This document shows, piece after piece, positions 1 to 13,106 of a stretch of DNA of 64,000 bases (positions within the stretch are counted from its first letter, which is position 1; each line of letters begins with the position of its first letter). A program made the translations under genes and the position numbers. A model generated the notes under the pieces. It had not been told where the DNA came from. It did no database searches and saw only the letters and a program-made list of their open reading frames with translations. Source of the DNA: Sipunculus nudus (taxonomy: Eukaryota > Annelida > Sipuncula > Golfingiida > Sipunculidae); assembly GCA_026874595.1 (NCBI GenBank), contig CM049311.1:75528453-75592452 (forward strand), given 5' to 3'.

Positions 1-910
1 TGACGAGCTGATATCACAACGGAGCCATCACTGTCAACTGACGAGCAGATATCACAACAGTGTAATCATTGTCTGCTGACGAGCAGATATCATAATACAG
101 TCGTCACTGTCAACTGACGAGCAGATATCACAACAGTGTTATCATTGTCTGCTGACAAGCAGATATCACAATACAGTCGTCACTGTCAACTGACGAGCAG
201 ATACCACAACAGTGTTATCACTGTCAACTGACGAGCAGATATCACAACTGTGTTTTCATTGTCTGCTGACGAGCAGATATCACAATACAGTCGTCACTGT
301 CAACTGACGAGCAGATATCACAACAGTGTTATCACTGTCTGTTGACGAGCAGATATCACAACAGTGTTATCATTGTGAGCTGACGAGCAGGTATCACAAT
401 ACAGTCGTCCCTGTCAACTGACGAGCAGATATCACAACAGTGTTGTCACTGTCAACTGACGAGCAGATATCACAATAGTGTTATCATTGTCTGCTGACGA
501 GCAGATATCACAATACAGTCGTCACTGTCAACTGACGAGCAGATATCACAACAGTGTTATCATTGTCAGCTGACGAGCAGGTATCACAAAACAGTCGTCA
601 CTGTCAACTGACGAGCAGATATCACAACAGTGTTATCACTGTCTGTTGACGAGCAGATATCACAACAGTGTTATCATTGTGAGCTGACGAGCAGGTATCA
701 CAATACAGTCGTCACTGTCAACTGACGAGCAGATATCACAACAGTGTTATCATTGTCAGCTGACGAGCAGGTATCACAAAACAGTCGTCACTGTCAACTG
801 ACGAGCAGATATCACAACAGTGTTATCACTGTCTGTTGACGAGCAGATATCACAACAGTGTTATCACTGTCAGCTGACGAGCAGATATCACAGCAGTGTT
901 ATCACTGTCA
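1..910. repeat. 38-bp minisatellite array, about 24 units
   Basis: A head-to-tail array whose unit begins GACGAGCAGATATCACAA and recurs every 38 bp. The second half of the unit alternates between two forms, one with CAGTCGTCACTGTCAACT and one with GTGTTATCATTGTCTGCT. A variant ending CACAAAACAGTCGTCA recurs exactly 190 bp apart (about 590 and 780), so five units form a higher-order repeat; a GAGCTGACGAGCAGGTATC variant recurs at 304 bp (eight units). The array begins at the window edge and probably continues to the left. The last units near 890-910 run into unique sequence. No coding role is seen. Confidence 0.95.
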
Positions 911-1574
911 TCTATGACCTGCCGGAGAAAACCAGACATATGAGACAGCATTACGGGCTCTTTTTGTTTTGCTCAGCCGGCAAACACAATGTTTTACAAA
1001 AAGGGGCGTATTTTTTCCTAATCAGGTTATTTTATTTTATTTTATTTTATTTTATCCTCATAAGATTATATTTGACATCCTGTTGTACCTCGTTCTATAT
1101 GTGCTTGTTTCATTATCAACGATCTGGCTCTCAGTTTATTAGTTACCATTGATATATAAGCACAATTTGGCTTTAATTTGAATTCATGTAATGGAGTAAT
1201 GGCGAACATATATTAGCATTTATCACTCAAGTGCCGATTAAACAAGACTTTCATAAACTTTTTTGTGTTTAAACACTTGTGTTAAAAAGTCAGTATATTT
1301 AAACCAACTCATGCATAGCATTTTAATCATGTTTATGTTGTATTTTAGAGAAAGGCACGTGGTCTGTTGGTGGCACTGGCTATTGAATGAAGATGAAAGT
1401 TTCCGTATGTAAAGGTTATGTTGTTATTAAGCTTTCTGAGTTTAAGTTTTATATAAAAGGGGTTAGAAATAATCCATAAGTCATATAACCTTTCGTAAAA
1501 ACATAAGAGCAAACCTCTAAGGTTCAACAAGATTTCACCATTAAGCCACTGCATGAGTCACTTCATGGTTTCAT
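911..1574. other. gene-free stretch
   Basis: AT-rich sequence with a short (TTTTA)n run at 1027-1055. Small open frames here, including one that starts inside the minisatellite, have no recognisable domain. I see nothing else. Confidence 0.6.
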
Positions 1575-1651
1575 GGCAGGGATGGACACAGTGCATGACC
1601 TTCAGCTCTGAAGTCCATGCAGCCCCTTAACCAATAAGCTATGGCCGACCC
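1575..1651 (-). repeat. degraded tRNA-derived SINE head (possible)
   Basis: Read on the minus strand, it starts with a tRNA-like 5' part including an A-box-like TAGCTTATTGGTTAAGG. The B-box position is poor (AAGGTCATGCACTG), so Pol III function is unlikely. It could be an old SINE or chance. Confidence 0.3.
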
Positions 1652-1969
1652 AAATGTTACTGTTTCAGGAAAAACCACGTGAGCATGCATGATGACGAAG
1701 ACAACTGCTGATGACCTTGAAGATTATGATGTCTATGAGAAAAACATATGGGCCAAGATGATGATGACATGGATTGATATTTCGTGTGTTTCAACGTTTG
1801 TCACGTGCTTGTCTTGATATTTTTTTCTTCCTCTATTCTTTTTATTTTTTTTCTATCCTTGGAATTAGCACTCATCATGCAGTCAACCCAAGCATAAAAA
1901 ATAATCCTGGAAAAATGATCAAGTGATTCACACAGTTTCTTGTCCCAGTTGGGGCGTAACACTGGAGTC

Positions 1970-1972
<3 letters not shown>

Positions 1973-2063
<91 letters not shown>
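1973..2063. repeat. (TA)n microsatellite
   Basis: About 90 bp of uninterrupted TA dinucleotide. Open frames across it that encode Tyr-Ile repeats are artefacts of the array. Confidence 0.98.
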
Positions 2064-2064
<1 letters not shown>

Positions 2065-3538
2065 TACAGCCCCATGCAGGTGGTGCATATAGTCAACAAA
2101 ATCAAGTATGCTTTGGCGACAGGAAACTCATGTTTCGATCGGGCGTTTATCCAAATTATATGCATGTGCACTAAGGCCCTGCATGAATGGGGCGGGTTCT
2201 GACATTGTGCAAACTGTCCGCGTAGATGTGTTGTTTCTTCATGGTTTCATCATGCATTATATTGTATACAAGAACGTAAATACACATTTTTGTTATTCCA
2301 AATGGTTAATTATAAAATACTATGAATGCATATGACTATTACAATTTAATACTTGCGTCTTTCTTAATGAACACTAGTAAACTTCATGTATGACATGGCA
2401 AATTGTCACAGTCATCATGTTTTATTCCAATATATTTTACAATTCAAGATGAAAAATCATACGTTTCGAAAATAGCATTCCGTTTAATTTTCTCATTGGA
2501 ATGTGGTTTTGTCGATGTGCCTTGACCTCTGCATGTCTGTATAAGTTTGTCTGCATGTCGGTTTTTATTTCGCTGCGGGTGCCGGTATATGTCTATTTGT
2601 CCGTCTGTCTGTCTGCCCGATGAGTTATTTGGTACTAAAGTGTTACTTAAAATATTAGGTTTTTGTGCTTACATTTAAGCGAGGCATAATACAACAAATC
2701 CATGATTATATAAGCCATATAACGAACATGCTTGTTCATTTGGTTACGTGTCCTTGAGAGGCAGCCTTGGGCGGCTATATTCAGTAAACTTAAATGACGT
2801 TATGAACGTCGACAGTGGCGGCAAAATACACAGAAACCAGTGGACAACGTGCCTGACAGTAATTCCCTCCCTGTTGTCATAAGGGTATCTTAATGTGAAC
2901 TTTGTTTACATCTAAAGGGAGGGGTGGAAGGACAAGCGGGTCAGCGTGGGTCTGTCAGTTCAGACAAGTCACTGCATGTGACCACTGTATGTCACACCGT
3001 GAGTGGGTTACTTGAGGTCATCAGACCAAACGTAAACATTATCACAAGTGATAGGAACCTGGAATGCACCCAATGAACTACTCAACCTTGCAGAAGTGAT
3101 CGAAAAGCACGTTTCCATTTCCACGCGCTGTCCAGCGTGCACGCCTCTTTGTTAGATGGATTGGTTTCCGGTATTGACTGTAAAGAACTAACTCAGCTTA
3201 CAAGTGACAACACTATAGCCTAGGTCCATTAATTGTTGAGGTCACTAGCAACTAAAATCTAAAAAAAAAGCCTTCGTCATTCCGACAGTTCAACCATGAA
3301 CGGACCATGTTTTAGTTTCACTTGTTGATAACATATATCGTCAACACATTTAATATATTCCCTATAAGAATTCACTATAGATCGAGCGCTTGAACTCTTT
3401 AATTGTATTGCATTTGAAAAAGTCCGATCTAAATATTCGGAATGCTGTTTGAGGCCATATGTGTAAACTTGCATGTGGTCTTTATCATCAATCTTACAAT
3501 GGACATAGCGATATACGAAAATAATCTTCATTCTGTAT

Positions 3539-3541
<3 letters not shown>
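2064..3541. other. gene-free stretch
   Basis: No gene recognised. It contains a short GTCT-rich run near 2600-2616 and, at 3022-3039, an 18-base string that also occurs at 18889-18906. Confidence 0.6.

Positions 3542-3635
<94 letters not shown>
3542..3635. repeat. compound (TA)n(GA)n microsatellite
   Basis: A TA array (3542-3595) passes directly into a GA array (3597-3635). This is the complement of the (CT)n(TA)n order found at 6131 and 54351. Confidence 0.97.
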
Positions 3636-4168
3636 AGCGAGGAGAGTTATCCGACCACTCTGCCGTGCTGTTGTCCTCTGTCAATCGATAGGATCCGTAT
3701 ATGTGGTATTGACCCAATATCTTTACCTTTTAAGAGACTTTTCGAATTGTTATAGCAATAAGTTTGAAACTCTTACATGGAGACGAAATACTGTATTTAT
3801 AACGCCCTTTTCTCCCAGACTCATGCAGGGCGTTTAAAACGTTGTCTTATATGCTGTCGCCCCCATAGCGCATGGCTTAATATATATAATTGTCAATGTC
3901 ATCAGCTTGCGGAACCAGGTAAAGGGGTTGCACATTATCAACAACAACAGCGACAAGAACAACCACAAGAATAAGAACAAAAATAATAATACATAAATAG
4001 TTGTACAAAATGTCTAATCTGCGTATAATCCGTGCATGCAAGGTTGTCATCAACAGTTTAGCCGTGCTTAAACTGAGCACCATTGCAGCCCACAATCTCG
4101 AGAGTAAACTCTCTGGACTTTTCTATATTGTCTGGAGGGGGTATCAGTAGTTAAATTAAGTGTGTGTG

Positions 4169-4171
<3 letters not shown>
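3636..4171. other. gene-free stretch
   Basis: No gene or repeat recognised beyond short CAA-rich sequence near 3937-3990. Confidence 0.55.

Positions 4172-4206
<35 letters not shown>
4172..4206. repeat. (GA)n microsatellite
   Basis: About 35 bp of GA repeat, followed by G-rich sequence to about 4227. Confidence 0.95.
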
Positions 4207-4210
<4 letters not shown>

Positions 4211-4575
4211 GTGGGGAGGGGGGGGAGGACCTATATATAGATTTCTGACTTGAGGGTGCGTAAACAAATCATGCATACTTGCTTCAGCCGTGTAATACAT
4301 TTCTTTTAGTTTCATGTACGTGCACGACTTGATTTCTTTGGAATTCGGTACCAGCTGTAATCAGTTGACCACCTTGAGCGTGTCCACTAGCCCACTCCGG
4401 GTGACACGCAGTGTATTATATGTATAAGGTAAAACATAAATACAATCAGTTGTCTCTCTAAGTTCTGTCCATCACGAATGCTACAGGTGCACAAGCCAAT
4501 ATAAGCTTGCATGGCCAGTATACGCGGGACATGCATGGTCCTTGGGAAGGATTTTACCGTACAAATATTGTCCTA

Positions 4576-4578
<3 letters not shown>

Positions 4579-4622
<44 letters not shown>
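4579..4622. repeat. (TA)n microsatellite
   Basis: About 44 bp of TA dinucleotide. Confidence 0.97.
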
Positions 4623-4629
<7 letters not shown>

Positions 4630-5112
4630 CCTATATTGCTAAAGTGACAGGTGCATCTACATTAAAACCTAATACATGTGATGTATAGATGGCTATACAT
4701 GATCACCTTAATTCACTATAAATGGAACGTTCTACGTTTCTGTTTAAACAACACGTGTATATATGCCTTTGAGCTGGCCTCTGAAGGTTACCTATGCGTG
4801 TGCGTGTGCACGCATGGTTGCAATATTCCCCGTTTTCTTTTCTCACCAGCTCACGGTTTATGCATGGATTTTCCTGAGACTATATTGCTTATTCTCTCAA
4901 TTCACAAATACAAATCTTTTCACCATTAATATCCATGTATTACGGCTCAGAACGATAGTCTTTCTTATCGACATTATGATTATATATATTAATATTTGTG
5001 TCATCTATGTACGTATAAATATGTACATGTTTAGATTATTATTTGATACACGTTTTATATTCATATAGGATTGTGTTAATGTGAGTATGTAATGTATTCT
5101 CTCTGTGATGTT

Positions 5113-5200
5113 TCCAGGACCCCAAAGAAAAACAGTTGAACGCGCTGAATGGGACATCCTGGTGTAAATTAGTGTTTAAATAAAATAAAATAAAATAAAT
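5113..5200 (+). repeat. SINE/LINE 3'-end-like segment with (AAATA)n tail
   Basis: A segment ending in CATCCTGGTGTAAATTAG is followed by an AAATA-type simple tail (about 5178-5200), the usual look of a retroposon 3' end. No tRNA-like head is visible upstream, so the copy would be 5'-truncated. Confidence 0.35.
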
Positions 5201-6127
5201 CACAAAACTATTCTTTACCAGAGGGCGCTTCTTTCCATAGCTGAGTCAGCTATAGATCTCTCTGTTTGACCCGTTTCTATCCCGAAATGCAATGCAAGGA
5301 GTGAGATGTATGAACCATGTATAGAGAGTTACGTATAATATCCAGTCAGTGAGCAAACACACCATAAGTAGAAGTAAAACAACAATAAATATTTTATTTC
5401 CGTAATTTTGCTGTGAACCCATTTCCGAGCATTCAGGGGTAAATAACTTGACGTAATTTAATTTGTTCCGGAGAAATGGCTTTGTTAGGATTATTTAAGG
5501 CCAATTACCTTCTGAGGAATACATGTTCACGGTGTTTTACATTGAATGCATACAATTAACTGTTTCTTTTAAAATAGAGTATGTCGCAGATCAAGTGTAA
5601 TTTTAAATGAAGTGAAAGTAAGCGGGATGACATTTTAACGCCCTGTGAAACATCTGACTGAATACAATATCTGCATGGGGTCTTTTTGCCGCATGCATAT
5701 ATGATGGCATAACCATTCTTAATAAAAGTACCTATACATGTTAAAACGTCTGTGTCCCTATAAAGATAAATAAGCAACTTATAAGATACCTAATAATATT
5801 CAAATAATAATATTAATAATCTCTCAATCCTCTTGAACCAAAACTAGTGTTCCTTACCTTATCGTAATTTATATATAGCAGTTAAATTACTGTATTCACA
5901 TTAACAAACATTAGATTTTCAATAAACAGAGGCGATCGACTACATTTTCATGCAATATGCGTGCAGGCCAAATATATATAGAACGAAAAATATTATTATT
6001 ACATAAAAAACACAAACAATTGGTTATTCTATATATATCTGAATATTACGGATCGAGAAAGAATTAAGGAAAAAGTATAAATGATAACTATCCATCTAAG
6101 ACAAAGAATCGATGAGCCAAGTCTTTT

Positions 6128-6130
<3 letters not shown>
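5201..6130. other. gene-free stretch
   Basis: AT-rich DNA. I see no gene, RNA or long repeat. Confidence 0.55.

Positions 6131-6201
<71 letters not shown>
6131..6201. repeat. compound (CT)n(TA)n microsatellite
   Basis: CT array (6131-6159) running directly into a TA array (6159-6201). Open frames with Ser-Leu then Tyr-Ile repeats across it are artefacts. Confidence 0.97.
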
Positions 6202-6204
<3 letters not shown>

Positions 6205-6236
6205 ATGAGCGTCTTACCGGAAGAATTAAGCCGAGT

Positions 6237-6320
6237 ATCAGACCAATGAGAGCTGGGCGTCGTGGATTTAAAACTTGGAGTTGGATGCAAAATGCGATAC
6301 AACGCTCTCATTGGTCTGAT
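6237..6320. repeat. perfect 17-bp inverted repeat with CCAAT boxes
   Basis: The left arm at 6237-6253 (ATCAGACCAATGAGAGC) is matched exactly in reverse complement at 6304-6320, with a 50-bp loop. Each arm contains a CCAAT box in opposite orientation. It could be a small foldback element or a paired NF-Y-type site. No transcript evidence is available. Confidence 0.85.
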
Positions 6321-7600
6321 TACAGCTGTTTGCCCTGTGTGAGCTCTGGTAGTGAGACCCGGAGATACGTTAATATAAAGCAGCGGTTAAAACGAAGGAG
6401 AATGTAATAACGACTATATAGCCAGTGTATACTCTTTGATATTTTTATTGTTGTATTAATGATACTAATGATAGAAGTCGGTAATAATAGCCTTATGCTT
6501 ATGTTTTACTGGTTGTATACACTGACCTAAAATAAATCAATAAGCATTTCGTTAGCATAGTACTCTGGTTTGAATTCCGTCTCATTTGCACGCGGCATAA
6601 GGACCTCAATAGCAAAAATCATTCATACACAAGATTGTACTTATGTACATTTTGTTGCTGCAATCTTAGTTAGCCATACAAAGCGTTGTTCTAAAAATCC
6701 TGTTCAAACCGTCATTATTCGGTAAGTGACATTAATAAGACCTTTTTGATTATATATTTGGAGCTCATATATCTCGGGATTACTCTATATAATCCTCTGC
6801 ATTTGATGTTGCATACCCGGGAGCACTATCCCCTTCACTACACCCTATATACATGTTGAAAGACAGTATCTCCTTAAATTGACATTTGGCGTCGTTCAAT
6901 GACCGACTTATCATCGCGCAATCTGGCGTTAATTAATTATTGTCAACCAATACCAATTTATCAAACCATAAATCAAATGGTTAAACAAGGACAATAAGAA
7001 TCACATGCAGCGCGGGACTTTTGTGTCGAATACGCATTCGGCTGCTGACACCAAAAAGAGAAAATCGTTAAGAAAATCTTGTTAGTTTGCACAATCTTTT
7101 TATTTGAATATATAATTACATTGAACTCCCGATGCAGAGCGACTGCTTGGTTCATATTGTCTTAATTCTTAAATATTCTGTCAGAAGTTAATTGACACGT
7201 ATATATGTCTTTATAGTATATTTTTCTATACTGGATTTAAGATGGACTCGGCCTGATCACTCGAGTCCTACCATCCGAGTCCGAGTACTAGTCCGAGTCG
7301 TGAAACCTCTGCATGGAGTCTTCAACTTCCTAAAAAGATAAGTCTGAAAGTCCGACCTAAGGTATACTATACATTATTGTTACATAATGTACATACATGC
7401 AAAGACAACTCGCCCATGTTCACTTGCTGATGGAGGCCTGGTTGAAAATTAATTGCTTTAAATCATAAACATATGCATGTTAATTTATATCTGTTCATTT
7501 TGGTTGAATACAGGAGCTCCCGGCAGACGGACTTATTTTCTCCGATTCGCCTATATGTTATACCATGTTGTATAGTTCAGTGTGCGAGATAACACAGTCC
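6321..7600. other. gene-free stretch
   Basis: No recognisable gene or long repeat. At 7250-7300 there is a short imperfect repeat of GAGTCC/CCGAGT motifs. Confidence 0.55.
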
Positions 7601-7619
7601 ACGTGTGATTGTTTACCAT

Positions 7620-7800
7620 AACAAAAACTTGTCCAGATGTAAGATCTTGCGCATGCGCGAAAACTCCCAAACAAGGAAAAGAAAAATGAAAGAAGCGACG
7701 CTGAAGGAAAGCGGATGGAAGCTTATAAAATCTTGATTGGTAAATTGCGCTTTAGGGCCACCATATTCGGCATGCGCGCTTTTTATGTGTTGCGCCACTG
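7620..7800. promoter_or_regulatory. promoter-like patch with NRF-1-type sites
   Basis: A locally CpG-richer patch. It has a full NRF-1-type palindrome TGCGCATGCGCG at 7648-7659, a second ATGCGCGC core near 7772, and an ATTGG (CCAAT) box near 7735. Such clusters are typical of animal housekeeping promoters. No recognisable first exon is seen on either strand, so promoter function is an inference. Confidence 0.35.
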
Positions 7801-9150
7801 GATGAATGATTATGTATACAGCATGCAGTCAGCCAAAGGTTCCAGAGCGAAATATTAGCAGATATCATGATATTTCAAAAGGAAAGAAACAACTCCTGTA
7901 TATTTAACCTACATAAAATTTTAACATCCAGGGGGTCTATGCAGAGGCCATCAACAACATAGCCACCCAACGGTCTCCTTCACAACCGCGTCTTTAAGGC
8001 TGCCCATTTAACTGTATCAAAGTATCAAGAGTATCATTAAGTACCCTTTATTATGCGCTGAACACAAGGGCTTTAAAGTGTATATAAAGCAGGACTTGGT
8101 CATATATAGTTCATATATTTCAGTATTAATTCAGTCCCATTCAAGAATTTATATGAAACGTCAATTCCATTAAATTAATTGTGTTGGAGGTGTGAGGGAC
8201 GAACTTATGGGTGTCGATAAATAAAGAAAGGCGCCAGGTTTTTTTCACACTCCGACGTTTATTCCATGACCAACGTACACACAGTGACGTAACAATTCCA
8301 ATATGCTATGTGACGTAATCAAGATACCAATGATGGTGATGAGGAGATTCAATAACGCTAGCAATATCTGTGAACTTTAAAATCCCTCACTTTTCTTGTT
8401 TTGTCCAACTTTAGCTTATAATAACTTTTAACTGTTGCCGACTTGCTTGTGTCTGCTTGCTGACCGTCCTCATGCCTGGATGACCCCAGTCTGACCTCAA
8501 GTCTACCGTTTCTACCCCAGCCCTAGCATAACAATAACAGGCTGGTCAACCCAGTAAGAGTATCTTAACATATAGTAATATGACCTTAACAGGAGGAATG
8601 CATCAAAATCCCATTTAATTTCAAATTACATATTTCATCAAATAAAAATTCATTACACAATTTAAAAAATTTGTATTCTTTTGATCATAGGGGCATTTGA
8701 AAACACAGTGTAAACAGAGATTAAGCAGCATGTCAGCTTTTAATCATATAGACTATTCATGATACCCATTATAAAATAGTTATCTTTTGTATGTTTATAT
8801 GGTTTTTGCGCTGGCGTGGCCTTTTCTCATCGTTTTTGCTAGCTTATACTACCCATTTATTATTTTAAATCTGAAGATTAGTTTAGTTTCATTCCAAATA
8901 CGACAGATTATCACCTAGTCTACTTATCTGTATTCTAAACTATAACATGCGAAACGGAATTTGTAAATCAATTAGCAATAGACAAGAAAAAAAAAGTTTA
9001 TTTCAAACCGTACTTGCCCCATATTGTACTAATAGGATCAAAATGTGTTTATTGATGCTCTAGGAATATCAAAGAAGGTTTAACAGTTAAAAAAAGTTGA
9101 ACCTTCTGTAATGTATGACTTTATGAGTCTAAGAAAATGTAAAGATATAA
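7801..9150. other. gene-free stretch
   Basis: AT-rich. It has two CRE-like TGACGTAA sites near 8285 and 8311. A TG...CA-bounded block at 8180-8533 looks slightly LTR-like but lacks a target duplication. No gene is seen. Confidence 0.5.
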
Positions 9151-9153
9151 TTA

Positions 9154-9169
9154 ATATATATATATATAA

Positions 9170-9213
<44 letters not shown>
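9154..9213. repeat. (TA)n followed by (AAT)n microsatellite
   Basis: A short TA run (9154-9168) then about 15 AAT trinucleotides (9168-9213). Confidence 0.96.
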
Positions 9214-9214
<1 letters not shown>

Positions 9215-10896
9215 CTGCATTCGGCCTTGACACACAATCGATGTTACCGACAGATGGCACTGCGATAGCCCATTCAAAATTAATTTCTCCTAATTTATAG
9301 AGAATTAAAGAAAGCGACCCTTTGTTTTACAAACTTTGGATCGTTCCTGGCAGTTTAAGACAAAAAAAAAAAAACGTGCACATAAGAGGCATGACCACAT
9401 AGGATATCAATGACAAAATTCCAGTGTGACCTAAAGTGCGATCACCGTCAATTATAATATTAAAATATAGAAGATCAATGTTTTACAATTTGTTCAGCAA
9501 TTGAGCAATGGATTGGAGCATTCTCTTGGCACTCTGCACAACTCCATTGATTTTATTCTCACTCCGGAGATATGAATGGCATATGCTATTAACCGTTTTT
9601 GTTATCATGGTGACAAATATCATAGAATTATTAGAATCGCACAAAATTAACTCTAAAGACCATCCATAACTTTCCCCATATGTTCATTGTACTTATTAAA
9701 TGTCATTGGTAAGCTGTGCTGTGCCATGCGCAATCATCAGTATGTGGTAGGCCTAAACATCTTATGGAAACTGGTGGTTGTATCTTGTACGTGCCTCTGT
9801 CAAATTATGGATGAATTGATCTTATCATTCACGTCAAAGAAGTGACAGCTATTTTGACAATACCGATTCCGTGTGTGAAATAGGTGACTATCATGTACTA
9901 AACAGACCATATTAGTTTCATATCAGTATCTCCGCACGTTTGATTTTGTTTGGGAGTCGTTGACACACGCCACTTATACTCTTCCATTTATGTACTGATG
10001 ACAAACGCCCTATTTGCTTTCGTTGTGTTCTCGTTCTGCCAATAAAGGGATGCTGTTTACACCAGGACTTTTTATTGCCTTTTGTTAGGCCTAAACAGGC
10101 TCAGAATCATACCAATGACAAAAATAAAATCATGATTATAGGTCTTTCAGAGGTCACGGGGGCCTGATCATTACTGCTTCATAACTGACCACATGTCCAC
10201 TTGACTGATGGACACACAATGACCGCCTGTACAGTAAACGTTGAACAGGCTCGGGTCCACGCTCAGCTGATTGAGAGATTGACGGTTGATTACAGGTGAC
10301 TTGTACAACAAGTAACCCAGACTTGTCACCGCTGATCTTGACATAACTGGTGTACATTTCATAAACACTATAATTATCATTTGTCCGCCCATGACCCGTG
10401 GTTATATGCCTGTATATATCAGGAACGCTTATTATGTAGGCATATCAATGCATGGTGGCTCACATGTCAAACCAATTCTTTCTGATGATGGATCTACTTA
10501 TAGTCTATAGTGACCACAGGCAGACTCTGTAATAATCAAGAACTTATTAACAGCGAGCGAGTTAACTCTGTTAACATGGATGATAGAAGGCAGTCAGTGG
10601 TAAAGTAAAAGCAACGTAACATGCAGACACGGTTATGTCGTAATCCATATTGGTTATCATACGAATATAATTTATACTTACCTTCTTACACAGGGTGTAT
10701 ACATGGTTAAATGATTGATGTCCTTTTGCTGAACACATTCCATAGATGTTTACCAGCCTTAAAACCATGGTGAACTGTATTTTGTATTTTCAAAAGAAGA
10801 ACATTTTCTGTGGGTTTATATATTTTTGTATAAACATTGTTTATTGTTAAAATAGAAATCTACATACATTCTATTAGAAATGCAACCCTCCGCAAT
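9214..10896. other. gene-free stretch
   Basis: A short poly(A) run at about 9363-9374. Overlapping minus-strand open frames at 10.15-10.39 kb have no recognisable domain. No gene called. Confidence 0.5.
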
Positions 10897-10897
10897 G

Positions 10898-10926
10898 TTG
10901 TGTGTGTGTGGGGGGGGGGGGGGGGG
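10898..10926. repeat. (TG)n followed by poly(G)
   Basis: A TG run ends in a G homopolymer of about 17 bases at 10910-10926. Confidence 0.95.
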
Positions 10927-11117
10927 ACTCTTTTGTGGGAAGCCCAAAAGCCATGATTGCCTTCACTTATTCGATCCATATTCCCATGTTAATTTGTGCA
11001 AAAGTGAGTGCATTTGTGAATATTCCTTGCCAGTCGATATACTTAATTGGGCCATTCACGAAATGCCCTAAAAATTTCATAAGATCTCGTTCATGATTCA
11101 GGAATTAATGTTGTGAA

Positions 11118-11119
<2 letters not shown>

Positions 11120-11159
<40 letters not shown>

Positions 11160-11176
11160 CAAACACACACACACAC
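11120..11176. repeat. (AC)n microsatellite
   Basis: About 57 bp of AC dinucleotide with two interruptions (ACGCAC and CAAAC). Confidence 0.96.
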
Positions 11177-13056
11177 GAACGGTTATGAACATTAAAAAGG
11201 GAGAATAAATAATATATGGCGTGCCCTATTTTCAAATCCTATAGCTCTTGCTTTATAAGAAATTCTTGTGGTACTTGAAGCATGGGTCTTCAGGCGAATT
11301 CTTTAAAATACCTGATCGTAAATGGAAACATTTCATCGGCCTCCGAATAAACATAACTGTAACTCTGACAATAAAAGTTTTGGATATATATATCGAAAAT
11401 TATAAAATAATGAGTACAGGACTAGACACTTCATACAGTACCGCGTATATACAAACTCAGTATTCATTTTACACAAAAACAGCAGCCGTTCCCTCACGCA
11501 GTCACAGTACATGATTCAACGGACCAGCCTATATATATATATTGATAAAGACTATAGTATTATTATTAATAGTGCTATATATAGGTATTACTCTGATGTT
11601 GCTAAGGTGGATACAGGATCCTAGAAAAAGGATTTTGTGGCAGTGGGGTGGGATTAAAATCCTGCCGAGATGACTTTATATATTTACATAAATCTTGCAT
11701 GTAGCAATATTGGATGGAAAACGATGGAACCCGCAAACTCAGAGGGTTCTTTTCAGGAATAAGCTTATATTATTCCATTTACCAGATATTTAAGTATAGA
11801 AAAAGAAGGGACACACGCACACTGGCTACTCTCCACATCCGCCCTTGTGTTTTATGATGCCTGACGTGATGCCACAGGTGATTAATTGGAAGTCAGTTCT
11901 GTACAAATGACATCGCTTCGTCTCAGTGACTTTGTCGAAGTTCATGAACTGTAATTAATGTTTTGACAAATTACAAGAGGTCACCACTTCAGGTTACACA
12001 GGAAAATTCGTCACCTTTCGCTTTGAACAAAGACGATTAAAACATTTGCCAAGAAATCACCATGCATGCACAATCAACAAGTTATATTCAAACTCGGCAG
12101 CCGCCACCACCATCACTCCTTAATTCCACAAGTTTCCTGTGTTGCACGTATAATATAACAGAAGGTAACGTATATTTGAAAAAAAAATCTTTTATGGTTA
12201 TTTTAAATAGACGTTCACAAAGGAATAAAGCTGTGTTTTTACTTGTAGGGATACGCTAGGAACTAAAATATAATAAAATATAAGAAGTGTTTCCATGCAA
12301 CAGAGATATATACTGGGTGGTATGCGGTGCCTAATATAATACACGGCGATTTCAGAACTCTCTCAGTATACGGTTACCCGTTCGGTGCCGTACATCAGGC
12401 TCACGGGTTCTCCCACAGTGATCATCAGTATACTTTTATATTGTTTGACCAAATATTATATATATATATATATATATTTACAATACAAGAATTCACTAAT
12501 ATATTACTTAAAACCGCACTTGTATTACTTGTTTAACTATTTTTAAACCTGGTGAAACTATATGACTTTATAGGGAATACCACCACCGGGTAAACACACA
12601 TGTGTTAACACACTAAACATATCTGTTTCCGGACCGCATGAGTGGAAACGCTGACAATAGAACACCCTTTCCATGAAGCTGCGAGTGCTGCATGCCTCTC
12701 GCATATATATTCGTATCGTTCACACTTGACAGACATTTGAGAGATTAAATTTGACCGGCTCTGGAAGTCCCCCATTTTCAACAGGATGGACCTGATCTAA
12801 AGGGCAACTGAGTGCAATTTTCGATTGTACTTTGTGTATCCATCCTTTGACATATGTTTCCTGTAAACACCCCATGGCCCACCACACCGTCTCATCCTCT
12901 TTATACTGTCATGACTAAAAAGTCCCCGCCCCATGCATGAACTCGATCATCCACAATATACCACAAGTCCGGCCTCCTACAGGAGCACTTGGCCCGTGTT
13001 ACATGCTACACAGGAGGATATTAAACCCACAACTTAAGGGATTAAAAGAACATACC

Positions 13057-13059
<3 letters not shown>
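11177..13059. other. gene-free stretch
   Basis: A minor (TA)n at about 12460-12478. Short open frames show no family features. No gene called. Confidence 0.5.

Positions 13060-13103
<44 letters not shown>
13060..13103. repeat. (TA)n microsatellite
   Basis: About 44 bp of TA dinucleotide. Confidence 0.97.

Positions 13104-13106
<3 letters not shown>

Noticed and set aside
1-910. CRISPR-like array
   Set aside because: The repeat is contiguous with no unique spacers and the DNA is eukaryotic; it is a minisatellite.
1801-2174. Open frames with long Tyr-Ile repeats on both strands
   Set aside because: They are translations of the (TA)n array, which is open in both strands by composition. The same holds at 3442, 6081, 12937, 21310, 32896 and 54311.
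8180-8533. Solo LTR candidate (TGTGTTGG...ATAACA)
   Set aside because: It has TG...CA ends and AATAAA but no matching target duplication and no second copy in the window.
12940-13030. Second SINE on the minus strand near GTGGGTTT
   Set aside because: Only a partial B-box-like string is present and no A box; the adjacent TA array prevents a clear boundary.
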